A DNA stretch of 64,000 nt from Multifurca ochricompacta. Its lineage: Eukaryota > Basidiomycota > Agaricomycetes > Russulales > Russulaceae. The notes beneath the pieces were generated by a model, which saw nothing but the letters and a program-made list of their open reading frames with translations, searched no databases and was not told where the DNA came from. The DNA lies in the NCBI GenBank assembly GCA_022496185.1, contig WTXG01000001.1, positions 2,232,001 through 2,296,000 of the forward strand, given 5' to 3'. Shown piece by piece: positions 1 to 10,920 of the stretch (the stretch's first letter is position 1; every line of letters starts with the position of its first letter). Both the position numbers and the translations under genes were made by a program.

Positions 1-3000
1 CACGACGCCACTCCTCGTTCTTTTGCTTCAGCCGCGCAAGCACGACGGGTACAGCAACAGCAGGCGCGTCCTGTAGCGCCTGATACACTTCCGTGCCAGC
101 GTCCTTTCCGTAAACTTTTTTGAGCGTGCGCATATAAATCCCCCGGCTCTGCCCACCGAGGTCCGGTCGTAGGCGCAGCGCAGTTCGTTCCTCTAATGGC
201 ATTTCATTCAGCCGCGTCGCGAGAGGCTCGAGGATACTGATCATGCGCGAGAGACCTTCGAGTTGGATTTGGTACTCGTGTCGCTCATCCTCACACCGGT
301 GGATTACCTCCTCAAACGAGTTCTTCTTGTGTGCCACGAAACCAGCCTCCTCCGACGCCCACGTAGGGTGTGATACCCACTCGTCATTGAACACAGAGCG
401 GGCCAGTTGGTCACGTCCAGACGTCGCGAGTCGTATCTCCTGTATACGCATAGATACTCAGTCAACAAACGGCCTTGGAATACCAGACGAGAGTCCTGGT
501 TACTCACAGTCTCCGGTAGCCGACGGTAACTCGGACTTTGCACATCATCGACAGGACGAGGACGCGGAAGGCCCGCATCGTGCGGGCCGGTCCTGATACT
601 GCCAGGCGGACCGTAGTTCACATTGCCAATCCTGTCATCCCAATTTACAAGCCGCTTGAACTGGGCAAGCAGCACGTCGTCCGCGAGAAACTTTTCCGCA
701 CGGACAACAAGAGTCTTGAGGTCGATGATGTCGCGAGTGTACATGTTCAGCAGCTTCAAAAAGTCATCATACACGTCGCGCGCCTCGAGGGACCGTTTGG
801 CACGCTCAAAGAACATCAGCTCATCCTGCGGCGAGCTCGGCCCGACCGCTTGTATGGAAGAGGGCCCCATATGTGCCACGTGATGACTTTGGAGGTTATG
901 GTTGAATTGGGAGGCGGGCTGGACATGCTGGGAGTAGACTGCAGGGCCTGGAAGCGGCGAAGGTGGTGCTTGGTAGCTAGTGAAAGTCGGGGATTGCACG
1001 TGACCTTTTGCAGTTGGTTTCGCAGCACGTGGACGCTTACGAGAATCCTTTTGTAGTGAGTGATGTGATGTGATGTGATGTGATAATAAGCCAATCTCCT
1101 CACTTGTCTCGTGACGCTTGGCGACTCACCCTCGTAGGCTCTGATTGCTTTGCCGCGGGTGGCAGGGGCTCCTTGGGTAGTTCTCGTTTTCGTCGCCGCG
1201 AAGGGGGCTGAGGCCCTTTTGGTATAGAAGAGGATGTGGCCGTGGTGTCATGCGACCACATGGCAGACCCAGATGCACTCGGACCGTCTGGTGGATAGGG
1301 GCGAATACCGACGAGACCACCCTGTTTGGAAGATGTACCAGTGATCTCTGGGAGAAAGTCCTTGAACTCGCTGAGGAGATCCTCCTCTTCTTTGAAGAGT
1401 GCCTGCACCTGGATATAGACCTATTATGAGATGAATAAGCGCCTCCTCGTGGTGGAACAAAGGCAGAAAATGTTTCAGATCGGAGGGATAGATACCCACG
1501 TCATGCATCATCCTTTGTTCTCTCTGTTGATATCCTATTGGGTCCTTGAGAGAGTTTTGCTGCTCCTTTCTGTAAGTCTGAAGTATCTCCAGGAACTGTT
1601 TGTACGTGTTGTTTTGGTCATCAGGATACCGGGTCTTGATCTTGTTGAGATACTGTATGGCATGGTCGAATTCTGCGGCGGGTGCTCTCTCGACCTGAGT
1701 CTTATTACCCATATTTCCGAGTACGGATGCAACGACAGTCGTAAGTCCCTGAGGGGCAGGTGAGAACGTTTGGGGTGGGTGCAGTCGTGCCAGAGGTGTG
1801 TCGGGACGAGAACCCCCAGCGGGGCCGCCGTATAGATGGGGTGATCCATAGTAGGAGGAACCTCCTGCGCCACCCGAATGATTTCCCGAGCTGATTTTGG
1901 AGGTCATGGTACCAAGGGGGGTAGTGACGGTAATAAGGCTGGGATCGCGGGGGTCGGCGGAGGCATTGATGTGGTAGCCGGGGGGAAGGAAGGTGTTGAA
2001 TCCTTCTATGAGGTAGGGATTACCATGAAAGAGCATCGACACACGCTCTATCACGCCCGGAGTATCGATTCTGCATAATCGGACATGTCAACCCCTTTCT
2101 TGGAGAGAAGAAATATAAAAAATATAAAAAATGGAAAAATATAAAAAAGATGAGATCGACAACGTAATACCCAGAAAAGGCAACCAGTTAAGTGCAGTCT
2201 CGGCCCGCCGGTGCCAGTCGGCTCCCCCGTGCCTGGAGCAGAGAGAGGGATGGGATGGATATACCCATCCTCATAAACGAAAACCAAGAATTCAAAAAAA
2301 GTTCGTCAAGTGCCAACGCATCGTTGCAAAATCACGTTTTAATCCAATGGGTGCCCCATGAATGACGCGTTTATCTGCCCCACGATCAAACAAGTTCGGC
2401 ACCTCAAGCCAAACGAGACTCTTCGGATATGGAGGAAAGGAGAGAAAGACAAAAGAGAGTAAAGAGAGTAAAGATGACGTACATCTGACTCTTAAAATCT
2501 TTCATGATATCCAAAAAGTGGTTGTACACGTCCGGTTTGTCATGGAACTGCACCTTGACCGCGTCCAGGTAGCTCAACGCGTCCGTCACGTTCAGCGGCC
2601 GATTAATGTTATTGCCGTTATTAGCAGCGGTGGTGTTCCCATTTCCACTCTCCGTCTGCACGAGCTCGGGTTTAACAGAAGTTGCACGGGAGCGGGGTAG
2701 TGCAGACGCGCTAACTAAGGAATCATGCGAGCGTAGCCTGGAAGGAAGAGGCGGTTGTATTGGATTCGCCCCACCGCCAATACTGCCTGCTCCTCCAGGG
2801 CCGCTGACGATTCCTTGGGTTTCGTCTTGAAGTATAACCGGCCTTGGCGAGCGAGGAAAAGATCGTGGCTCGTGGGCGCCTGAGAGAGGAAGAGGTTGTG
2901 GGGGCGAACGGTCAATTGAAGTAGGCGTGTGTTCAGCAGTAATAGGGATGGGACCACTGGCCGGTGTAAGTGCTCGTACGGGGAGAGAAGGTTTGGGGAG

Positions 3001-3015
3001 GGGAAGCGCTTGCAT
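1..3015 (-). CDS. SIN3: SIN3-type transcriptional co-repressor (partial, C-terminus off the window)
   Basis: Scaffold of the Sin3/Rpd3 histone deacetylase complex; acts in the nucleus. Seen: three paired amphipathic helix blocks in order on the minus strand, PAH1 near 2480-2610 (ALSYLDAVKVQF, YNHFLDIMKDFK), PAH2 near 1560-1690 (AIQYLNKIKTRYP, YKQFLEILQTY) continuing after an intron near 1350-1410 (VQALFKEEEDLLSEFKDFLP), and PAH3 near 640-830 (FFERAKRSLEARDVYDDFLK). The first 300 bp encode the start of the HDAC-interaction region (EEVIHRCEDERHEYQIQLEG). The chosen start gives MQALPLPKPS followed by a Pro/Ser-rich disordered N-terminus. An unusually long intron of about 400 bp (about 2069-2473) separates PAH1 from the next exon (IDTPGVIERVSMLFHG). 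Several further short introns; a GTGAT pentamer repeat near 1060-1083 lies in one of them. The protein continues to the left. Family call very safe, exact exon borders less so. Confidence 0.93.
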
Positions 3016-5079
3016 TGGATATGATGGGGGGGAGAGAGATGAGGCAGAACAGCCAGAAGCTGGGCGACGACAGCGACCAAGTTGGCTTGTTAGTGTTATC
3101 CGGTCGGGCCGTCGTGCCGGGACAACTTGAAGATGTGATCTAATCTTATCTTCTTAATTTTCTTGTTTAGATCAAACTTAGCAGGAGCAGATTCTGGGGT
3201 GGGGTAGTATGACAGTAACAACGCAACACGGAACAATTCTTCTGCTACAACAACTGTAACAGACACCTGAATCCATCCTACATTACCTGCACGAAGGGCA
3301 TCAGTTGAGCTGAAGACATCGAGGGCGAGGGCTGACTTGAATAATCTGCTGCTGGAGCACCTAAGGATTATCTCTCTTCATGAAGATGACCTATGATGTA
3401 CACATGAATGGGAGACGCCATCCTTTTTGTTGTTGTTGAAAACCTGAAGGTTCTAGTGAGAGTGACAACTTATAGCTCGCGCAAATAATCTTCTCTTAAA
3501 AATCCATGCGCCTTCTGTTTTGGTTCCACGTATTGTTTTCTCGGCCCTTGAATGGTCTTAAGCCGAGGGTAAACGCCTCGATTATCATGATGGAGCCTAA
3601 ATCCCGTATTTCTCTATTTTCATGTATCTAGAATTGCCTGGAGGTTTTTCGGATTTCTAATCCAGTATACAGCAGCACTTATTGAGCACTTTAAAGCAGA
3701 CAACAGACGACAGGGGCTTTTTTACGGGTGCTGCTTTTTTGTTCTATTCACCTTTACACCTTCACACTCCGAATGTGCACGTTATCTCTATCCGACCTTT
3801 GTGATGCTTATTCAGCCCGTGTTCAAAAAAATCCACCGATGCAAGGGCGTCATAGCCACAGTACTAGCAGTTTTACAATAAAGCTCAGCCATTCTGTACG
3901 TACATAAACTCTGCCCAACCTACAACCTTCAAGTCTATCCGTAAACCTCAGAGCCTATAAACTGACCACATAATGGCAGCGTGTCGGGTCATTCAAGGAA
4001 TGACGGCGTCCACAGTTCTGTTGAGCGACCGCACCCCTTGGGGACGCCCGCTTTGTTGCAAGATCCATCATCACCCCAAGACCAAGACTTTGACCCCAGA
4101 ACCAGCGCCAAGCGGCCCCGAAGACAGCGAACAGAACTCAATGCGCACATGGGCACGAGCTCCACAGAAAACTCAAAGGCACCAGCTTGTAAATGGTAGG
4201 CATGTAGGCCATCACACCACATGTCTGGGCTGCCCAAATGCTGCCAATCGAGACGCCTACAGAAGTCAACGAGGGGGATAAAAGGAAAGGGCATGGTGGT
4301 AGTTCGGGTTCAAGAAGGCAGTGGCCCTTAGTCCTTCTGTTATGATACTGCTTGTGATTTGTGATCATTCTTGAATTTTGAAGTATATCAGCCAGAACTT
4401 TTGTGGAAAAATTCATGATATCTATAATTGTGGCCTTGGCGTGTCCAAGTCCAGGATCCACTTGGTTTCCCAATGGCATCCTTGCAACATAGATCTTCTC
4501 ACGATCAAGATGGGCCCATAAAAAGCGTAGCCGCCTATCAAGGTTCTTGTGACTCAAGGAGGCCTGAGGTGAGACAAATGCCTGCCGATAGGAGGGCAAT
4601 AATAGTACAGAAGATAAATTTTTGCGGGGAGAGTGGGGGGGGTGTCTGTCTATATCAGACTAGAAGCACCAGGAGGAGTCCGATTTTTAAGACTCATCGA
4701 TATGGGAAGTGTACCGCTTGTAGAGAATACAAGTAATACGTCGAGGAAAGTTCATTTGTTGGCTGCCCTCTTTTACCAACGGCTCCCAGCAGAATTCATG
4801 GAAATTTTCAATCATCATGTTGATGGTGGCAGCTGGGGTAACCACAGTATTGCTCTGAGCTTGGCAGGGAGAAACGAATGTGAAGCTCTGTCTTTGTTTA
4901 GTCGGTATGTTTATATTCCCTTTGAGAAGAGTACCGAGACGCAGCCAGAAGAGGGTTGGTCCCGAGAGGTCTCAGTCTCAGTCTCAATATCGGCAGTCCA
5001 GAAACGAAGAAAGATCGTTCGCGTTCGCGGCATCATGACACCTTCGGGTTTCGGGCGTGTAGTAGTAGCCACGGCCAAC
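3016..5079. other. intergenic stretch with no gene I can defend
   Basis: This 2-kb gap lies upstream of SIN3 (minus) and of cutC (plus), so it should hold both promoters. Several open frames exist at 3966-4600 on both strands and a 175-codon plus-strand frame at 4633-5160, but none shows a family motif I recognise. The minus strand near 4160-4280 contains a hydrophobic stretch (GVSIGSIWAAQTCGVMAYM) that could be a degraded membrane-protein exon. A CT/poly-T rich patch lies near 3710-3745. Confidence 0.4.
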
Positions 5080-6373
5080 ATGCGCGATCATAAAGTCACA
5101 TGCATGATGATGGTAAACAAAAGTGAAAGTTGCGTGAGCACGCAGGACATCACAGTCTAATATGATGCACAACAAACGCTACTGTTGGAGGTTTGCGTGG
5201 ATTCCGTTCAATCCGCTCTCAGGTTCGCCTCGCAACTCGGCCAAGAAGAATCGAATGTTTGTCGATAACGTTCCTACTCTTTTCAGTGCCGTTCACGGAG
5301 GCGCAGACAGGCTCGAGGTCTGTGGAAACCTAGGCGTCGGAGGGGGAACAACACCCTCTTTTGGTCTCGTTCGAGCGATTCAGAAAGCCGTCCCTCATGT
5401 ACCTATCATGGTTGGCTCACTCCACCTTATGATAACGGACGCAGGTTGGATCTGAACTAAAACACCACCCAATTTACTGCTTTTTACCCATATCTGTTCC
5501 TCCCCCAAAAAAGGCCATGGTTCGGCCGCGTACTGGGGACTTTCTGTATTCTAAAGAAGAGCTAGACGTGATGCTCGAGGACATTGAAATATTCAAGAAT
5601 GCCGGCATCGCAGGTGTCGTTTTTGGCGTTCTCAATCTGGATGGAACAGCGGATGTTCTCCGCACTATGACGTGCGTCTTGAGGCTTTGTGTTACTTAAA
5701 AGATTGCTCCTCTTACGGACGGTGATAGGCTCGTGGAAGCAGCGCTTCCAATGCAAGGTCTACTCGATTAATGACAATTAAATCTAAATCTGACCCTGCG
5801 TTCTGCTACTACAGTCTGTTTTCATAGAGCCCTTGACATGACACGTTCTGCGATCGAAGGTCTGAATTATTATCGCACTGCTAGCCAACGTTCTGTGAAC
5901 GCTTTGAACAGCTTTCGATCAAATATCCATGATACCCGGGATCACCCGTGTCCTCACCAGGTCGATTCTCCTCGTCTTTCTGCCCAGTCACCTTTTTCTC
6001 TGACTGTGACCGTGGCACCGTCATCCCCCCCCCCCTTCACACTTTGTAGCGGACAAAGCATATCAGTTTCAGCAGGAATACACGTCCTTCAGGAGTTGTT
6101 TCAACGATCGCAAAGAAGGCAGGGACCAGCCATCCTTCCCGGTGGCGGGATCAACCCCGAAACCATCGTTATGTACTGGATCGTTTGCTGCCACACGGAC
6201 TGAAGGAGGTTCATCTCAGCGGTGGAAGGTGGGTCGATGGCGGTATGGTTCATCGACCGGAGAGCATGGGCATGGGGGCGAGCGTCGAAGGTGAGTGGGC
6301 CGTCTGGCTGACAAATGGCAGCGCGATCCGTGAGGTGAGGAGTATCATAGATGGTTTAGCGAGCTCGTCATGA
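5080..6373 (+). CDS. cutC: CutC family copper homeostasis protein (apparent frameshift near the C-terminus)
   Basis: CutC proteins are TIM-barrel proteins of the cytosol linked to copper tolerance. The exons splice into the family pattern: EVCVDSVQSAL, then GGADRLEVCGNLGVGGGTTP (5290-5352), MVRPRTGDFLYS (5517-5552), AGIAGVVFGVLNLDGT, FHRALDMTRSAIE (5823-5868), IPGITRVLTSG, and GPAILPGGGIN (6124-6156). The first coding exon is uncertain: the frame of VCVDS has a TAA at 5158-5160, and the neatest solution is an exon ending ATGATGATG (5104-5112), a 78-bp intron with a CTAAT branch site, and an acceptor at 5189-5190. Near 6168 the frame slips: the family-like continuation (YVLDRLLPHGLKEVHLSGG) lies in another frame, as if one G were missing. 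The last part runs cleanly to a TGA at 6371-6373. This may be a mutation or an assembly error. Confidence 0.85.
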
Positions 6374-6821
6374 GAGCCTGTGTGACGAGTGGTGACATTC
6401 GCGTTAGATTCCTCCTAGTCTCACATGATTGCATGCAGCACTAGTTCGGATTCCGCCTTGTAAACACCACACGTCCCATAGGCTTTGGCGTTGGGAATAT
6501 TTGGCGTTCATAATTCTTGTATGGAGGTAGCATAACGAAGGAAACGCAATGATTGGAAGATATACACTGTATTTCAAGTTGTTCAAATTGCATGAGTGGG
6601 ATGGGGGAAATGTAGTGACTATTAATTATTAGTACTGTTGGTTGAGGATAAATAAGTACAGGCCGAGAATCCCGGCTGCCAAAACTGATGGAATGAATGA
6701 CAGAAGCAAAAGAGCGGAAAGTAGGGAGTGGGAAGGGGAGGGAGAGGAGAGGGGGGGCAGATCCTTCCACCGAGACAGTTGTCACTGCCAGTTGAGATGG
6801 GCTCCACCGGTGCCGCTAGGC
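6374..6821. other. convergent intergenic region
   Basis: Lies between the stop codons of cutC and the minus-strand gene at 6822. No motif-bearing frame was seen; it contains a purine-rich patch near 6720-6760. It presumably carries the two 3' ends. Confidence 0.5.
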
Positions 6822-8043
6822 CTACACGCTCCGCACGCGTTTTCCAGGCGGGAAGGACGCGTTCCGCCTCCTATCCATGCGGTGCGCCCGGAAGTCGGGA
6901 TCCAAAACCAGTTTCCGATCGAGTTGTACGAGCCGAACATAATCATATGCCCCTGGTGATAAGGGGCTCGGAAAAGAGTATGGAACCCCGTACGGGTCGG
7001 TGCGTGCCCGACCCACACGAGACGCCGAGGGCTTGTCGTTATCCTTCTGGTTCTTGTGTTTGGGCTTGTGCCCAGGCGCTATCGATATGATCTTCCAGGC
7101 TGTCACGCAAAGACAGGTCATGTCAGTAGAGACCTCTTAGAGTTGAAACTTCTCGCGCGGAGAAGAAGACGCACCATGTTGGTGATTCTGATCACTGCTG
7201 CTTGAAGATGCTTTCCGAAAGTGCGCTGCTTCTCGAAGATAAGGCGGTGCAGATTCACTACGCGAATGATCGGATGGTGAAGGAGAGAGAGAGCGCGATC
7301 CCCTTCTATGGAATGGCAGAAGCCGAAAGGAATGGCTCGAGCGGGACCGCTGCAAGATCGTTTCCTCTTGTGGCGACGTGGAAAACTCGGATGAGGCAAT
7401 GGATGGGCTGTCATTTAATGTATGAGACGGGAGATGAAGCGATGTGGTCGACCCATGCACTTCTCCGAGCTGTGACAGTTTCGGAGAAGGGTTTTCCTTG
7501 AGAGTCCATAATGAGGAGGAAAGAGTGAACATGGGGTGTCGTGCAGCACGTGCACGTGCCTGAGATGCAAGTAGGGAGGCGACATGATCACGGTCGTCCA
7601 GACGGTCCAAGCCTTCATCCGAAGAGGTGTCATCCGTAGAATTATTGAGAGTGTGGGTAGAATGACCGCTATCTTTGTGGTGGCGAAAGGGGTAGCGTGG
7701 GAGGTCAGCAAGATCAGAGGTGTAATTGTAATTAAAGCTTGGAGGTAGCTGCTTTAGGGAAGGAAATAACCATTGAAGAGTAAGAGCGAGGATGCTCTGA
7801 GATGAGAACAGGACCAAAGTATGGTTGAGTGGTGATGTGGGGAGAGAGTGGGTAGACCTAGCTCACCAGGAAGATGCCGCTCATGGCCTGGAGTACGGCC
7901 GAGATTGCCACAGCAACGCTCTTGAAGGGAAATATCATGTTGTTGTTTCTGGGCTGACCAACAGACATGGAGGAAGGTGGTGGAGCAGAGGGGAAATGAG
8001 CGCCAGGCTTTATATGACAAAGATCCGAAAGAGGTGGTGGCAA
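6822..8043 (-). CDS. Ser-rich protein of unknown function with an N-terminal hydrophobic segment
   Basis: I do not recognise the family. Three exons can be joined in frame. Exon 1 starts at 8043 or, more likely, at the internal ATG 7978 (MSVGQPRNNNM) and contains a hydrophobic run (SVAVAISAVLQAMSGIFL). A GTGAGC donor near 7865 and a CAG acceptor near 7802 join it to SILALTLQWLFPSLKQLPP, so the hydrophobic part extends across the junction and looks like one or two membrane spans. The middle is Ser/His/Arg-rich and probably disordered (DDTSSDEGLDRLDDRDHV, SLSPSPSDHSRSESAPP). A GTGCGT donor near 7170 and a CAG acceptor near 7101 join to a basic tail (APGHKPKHKNQKD) ending at 6822. If the second intron is not used, the protein ends at 7137. 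The open frame on both sides of two canonical introns is the main support. Confidence 0.5.
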
Positions 8044-8657
8044 GAAAGGGGAACAGGTAGCATGGAGTTGCGAAAAGCTTTTGCAGGACAGGAAAAGAAG
8101 AGGATGCCAAGGAACCTGACAGATAAAACAAGCATGATTTTTAAAAAGGACGAGGAACAGAGGGTTCTAGCTTAGGCCGTGAGTGACACAGCGGGAGCGG
8201 GAGCGGGGGCGGCACCTCGGGGATGGGACGAAGCCGGCTTACAATAAATGATGACGTATTAATTCCGTTGTGCGACAAGCGACAAGTCGACATACACGAT
8301 ATTAAAAAGAGCTAGTGAGCCTAGACCAATAGATATTCACACCACCAAGTCACACAATACCAAGGATTTAAGAAGAAAAGAAAGAAAGAAGAAAGAAAGA
8401 GAATAGTGCCATAGTGCCTGTGTGTTGTTGTGTTGTGTGTGTGTGTTCGTGTGTGTGTTGTCAAATCCGGAGTCCACCGAAAGAAGACTAACCTTAGTTG
8501 GTTGTGGTCGTTGTGGTCGTCCATCCGTTGTCCATAACCATAACCTCATCCCTTTAACATCCCTGAGACTGAGAACAGTTTAGTTACAAGTAAACTCGGT
8601 TCCTTCATCGGTCGGTTCCATAAACTTGTCTCTTCTCTGTTTATGTTCATAAGTAAG
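8044..8657. promoter_or_regulatory. divergent promoter region upstream of SHO1
   Basis: Shared upstream region of the minus-strand Ser-rich gene and the plus-strand SHO1 gene. It contains a (GT)n-like tract near 8420-8460 and an A/G-rich patch at 8371-8402. No clear TATA box was identified. Confidence 0.4.
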
Positions 8658-9914
8658 ATGCCCCCAAGAGGCAATAACGAGCGACTCGATTTCACTCCAA
8701 TTCTCACTCACTACCTCTTCCTTTTCACCTCAGTATTCGCAGTCGTCAGTTAACATTCCTCTCTCTCTCTCTCTCTCATCCTCATACTTAAAAATTATTT
8801 ATTAGCTTGGATGGTTCGTCGCTTTTATTGCCCAAGTCGTGGCCACGGCAGACTGTGAGTGATTATCAACGTCATATGTTCCACTCATCTATAATCTCAT
8901 TTTATTTTCCAGTCGGTCATAATGCTGTCGGTACTCTCTGGTTTGCCATTTGGTTACAACTTTTCCTTATCCTAGGCGTCATTTACACTCTCGCATCTGA
9001 CTCTATTGCCATGTATCGTCTCCAAATCGTCACCTTTGGCTCTGTTGCCATCGTCTTTGCCGTTATCGGCGTCAACCAAAGCATATACTCCCACTCTGCC
9101 TCCCTTAATGCCGTCGCAGCAGGCTGGCTTATTCTTGCTATGGTTGACATCCTTTGGGTCCTATATTTCACTTCCGAAGAGGACTCCCTTTCCCTCTACT
9201 TCTTCAACTCACTTGGTACAGGCGGCCTCTCTCCCCCCTCCCGTCGCCGCCGTACACGCACAACTTCCGTGCATAATAGTGCCAATTATGGCGGTGGCGG
9301 TGGTTACTCCGCCGCGGGGATCGGTTCGGGAGGATATGACACCAAACTCAACAGTAGCTTCGCGCCCGGTATCGGTGGCAGCCCGGTCGATAATCCCCCA
9401 CCTCATTCTCAAAAGAGCACCAACTCTATCGTAGGTCCCGTCAGCCCTGGACCGACCCCGTCCCCGCTTGCCGCAGATACGAGTGGGCCTCATGGTGTCA
9501 ACTCTCCCCTGATGAGTACTCCAGGAAACGCGGGTATAGGTGCAGGCGGAGGAGGACCCCCGCTGCCTGCAGATAGTAGCATTGGCTCAGAGAGTGCATA
9601 CCCCTACAAGGCAAAAGCGCTGTATGCATGTGCGTGTGCCAGAGAGTTTTGTTCTCAATTATTTTTCGGGCTGATAGCCGGGGATATGCTACAGATACCG
9701 CGTCACCAGAAGACCCAAACGAGATTTCATTCTCCAAGGGCGAGATTTTAGATATCATCGACAAGAACGGCAAGTGGTGGCAGGCACGGAAAGAGGATGG
9801 TGCCCTTGGCAGTACGTAGTCCCGCCGTCTTTTACCTCCCTTTGCGTCTATTGTCTGATCCAACCTTTTCTGCGTTGTACAGTTGCACCATCAAATTATC
9901 TCCAAATTATCTGA
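8658..9914 (+). CDS. SHO1: High-osmolarity signalling protein SHO1 (4-TM, C-terminal SH3)
   Basis: Plasma-membrane osmosensor adaptor that feeds the HOG MAP kinase pathway by binding Pbs2 through its SH3 domain. Exon 1 from ATG 8658 gives [20 protein letters not shown], the usual SHO1 start, leading into TM1. Exon 2 (8806-8854) reads [16 protein letters not shown]. Exon 3 (8913-9633) begins [16 protein letters not shown] and holds the other membrane helices ([46 protein letters not shown]) and a Gly/Pro/Ser-rich linker. Exon 4 (9678-9811) and exon 5 (9883-9914) encode the SH3 fold: [33 protein letters not shown], then [10 protein letters not shown] and stop. Donor and acceptor phases agree for introns 2 to 4. 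The exon 1/exon 2 junction is unresolved: the best donor (GTTAAC, 8749) is out of phase and GTATTC (8733) fits the frame. Fold, order and length fit the family well. Confidence 0.94.
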
Positions 9915-10920
9915 CAATGATCACATGCGCCGGACGCTTATACTCTCTCTAACGACTGCTACATTTTTTTTTTTCTCCGGGACATGGCCTCATAATGATA
10001 CTATTTTCCGAACTCTTGCTCGAAACCAAGATTGCTTCATCTATATTCTCCTCTCGCTGTCGAACCCGCGTATGCAATGCAACAAACGGCAGGCAAACGG
10101 ATGGAGGCTCTTTGGATATATAAACACGCGTGCCCCCCTCCCCCCCCTCCATGCCGACTTGCCACGCGTTCTGCGTTCACCCCCACCTTCCCTCCGGCAA
10201 CTGCTCACAAGTTTCACTATCCCACTACTTCCCGTCGTACTACTCGTAATCCGTACTGTACAGGCAGGTCACGCATCTGTATGTTTGTGCCCAATCCGAC
10301 CGCATCTCGTGCGCACCGTCCTTCCTCACTCACCCGGACGAGCTCTGAATAAAAAGAATTTTAATAATAATACTGAGCCTCACGCCTCAACCGGGACCTT
10401 TTGATCGAGTGTGTGCACGTTTGGGTCACCCGACCCCTTCCCCCCTCTTCAGTTTTCTGCTAAAGAACTTCACAATACTTCACACTGATGTTATGTCACA
10501 CCACCTCACCACCTCTGCCCTGGCCCTGGCCGTGGATTCCACGAGTGGGTGTGAGTCTGTGGATGGAATCAGCAGCGTATATCCAACCAATGGCCCCCCT
10601 TCCCGCAACCCATTCATGTACATGTACAGAACAAGTTGGTGTCGGTGTCGGTAGTTGGTCCACTTCTACCAACCAACAACTATAACATATCGCTTTGCCC
10701 TTTACATGTCATGTCATATTGTTACAGGATTTGTATGTATGTTATCTTATGTTATATTATCTTATGCCACAAAAAAAATAACATGAGATGAAACGGGTGC
10801 CGAGGGGGTGAGGAGGAAGGAGGGGGCAACCCCTCTTCTTCCCCTTCCCCCCCCCCCCCCTTTTGAATATTTAAATAAATAAAAAATACCAAGAACGGTT
10901 CGAAAACCCCCTTGGTGGAC
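9915..10920. other. convergent intergenic region with a homopolymer C tract
   Basis: About 1 kb between the 3' ends of SHO1 and the RING gene. Open frames here are Pro/Thr/Ser-rich and lack motifs. A run of about 14 C lies near 10848-10861, followed by an AT-rich stretch. Confidence 0.5.

Noticed and set aside
4633..5160. 175-codon plus-strand open frame upstream of cutC
   Set aside because: No recognisable motif, and the composition resembles non-coding DNA. Only its last part (5080-5112) may serve as the first cutC exon.
6169..6206. 38-bp intron in cutC
   Set aside because: It restores the frame but is shorter than any other intron here and would delete conserved CutC residues; a one-base deletion explains the data better.
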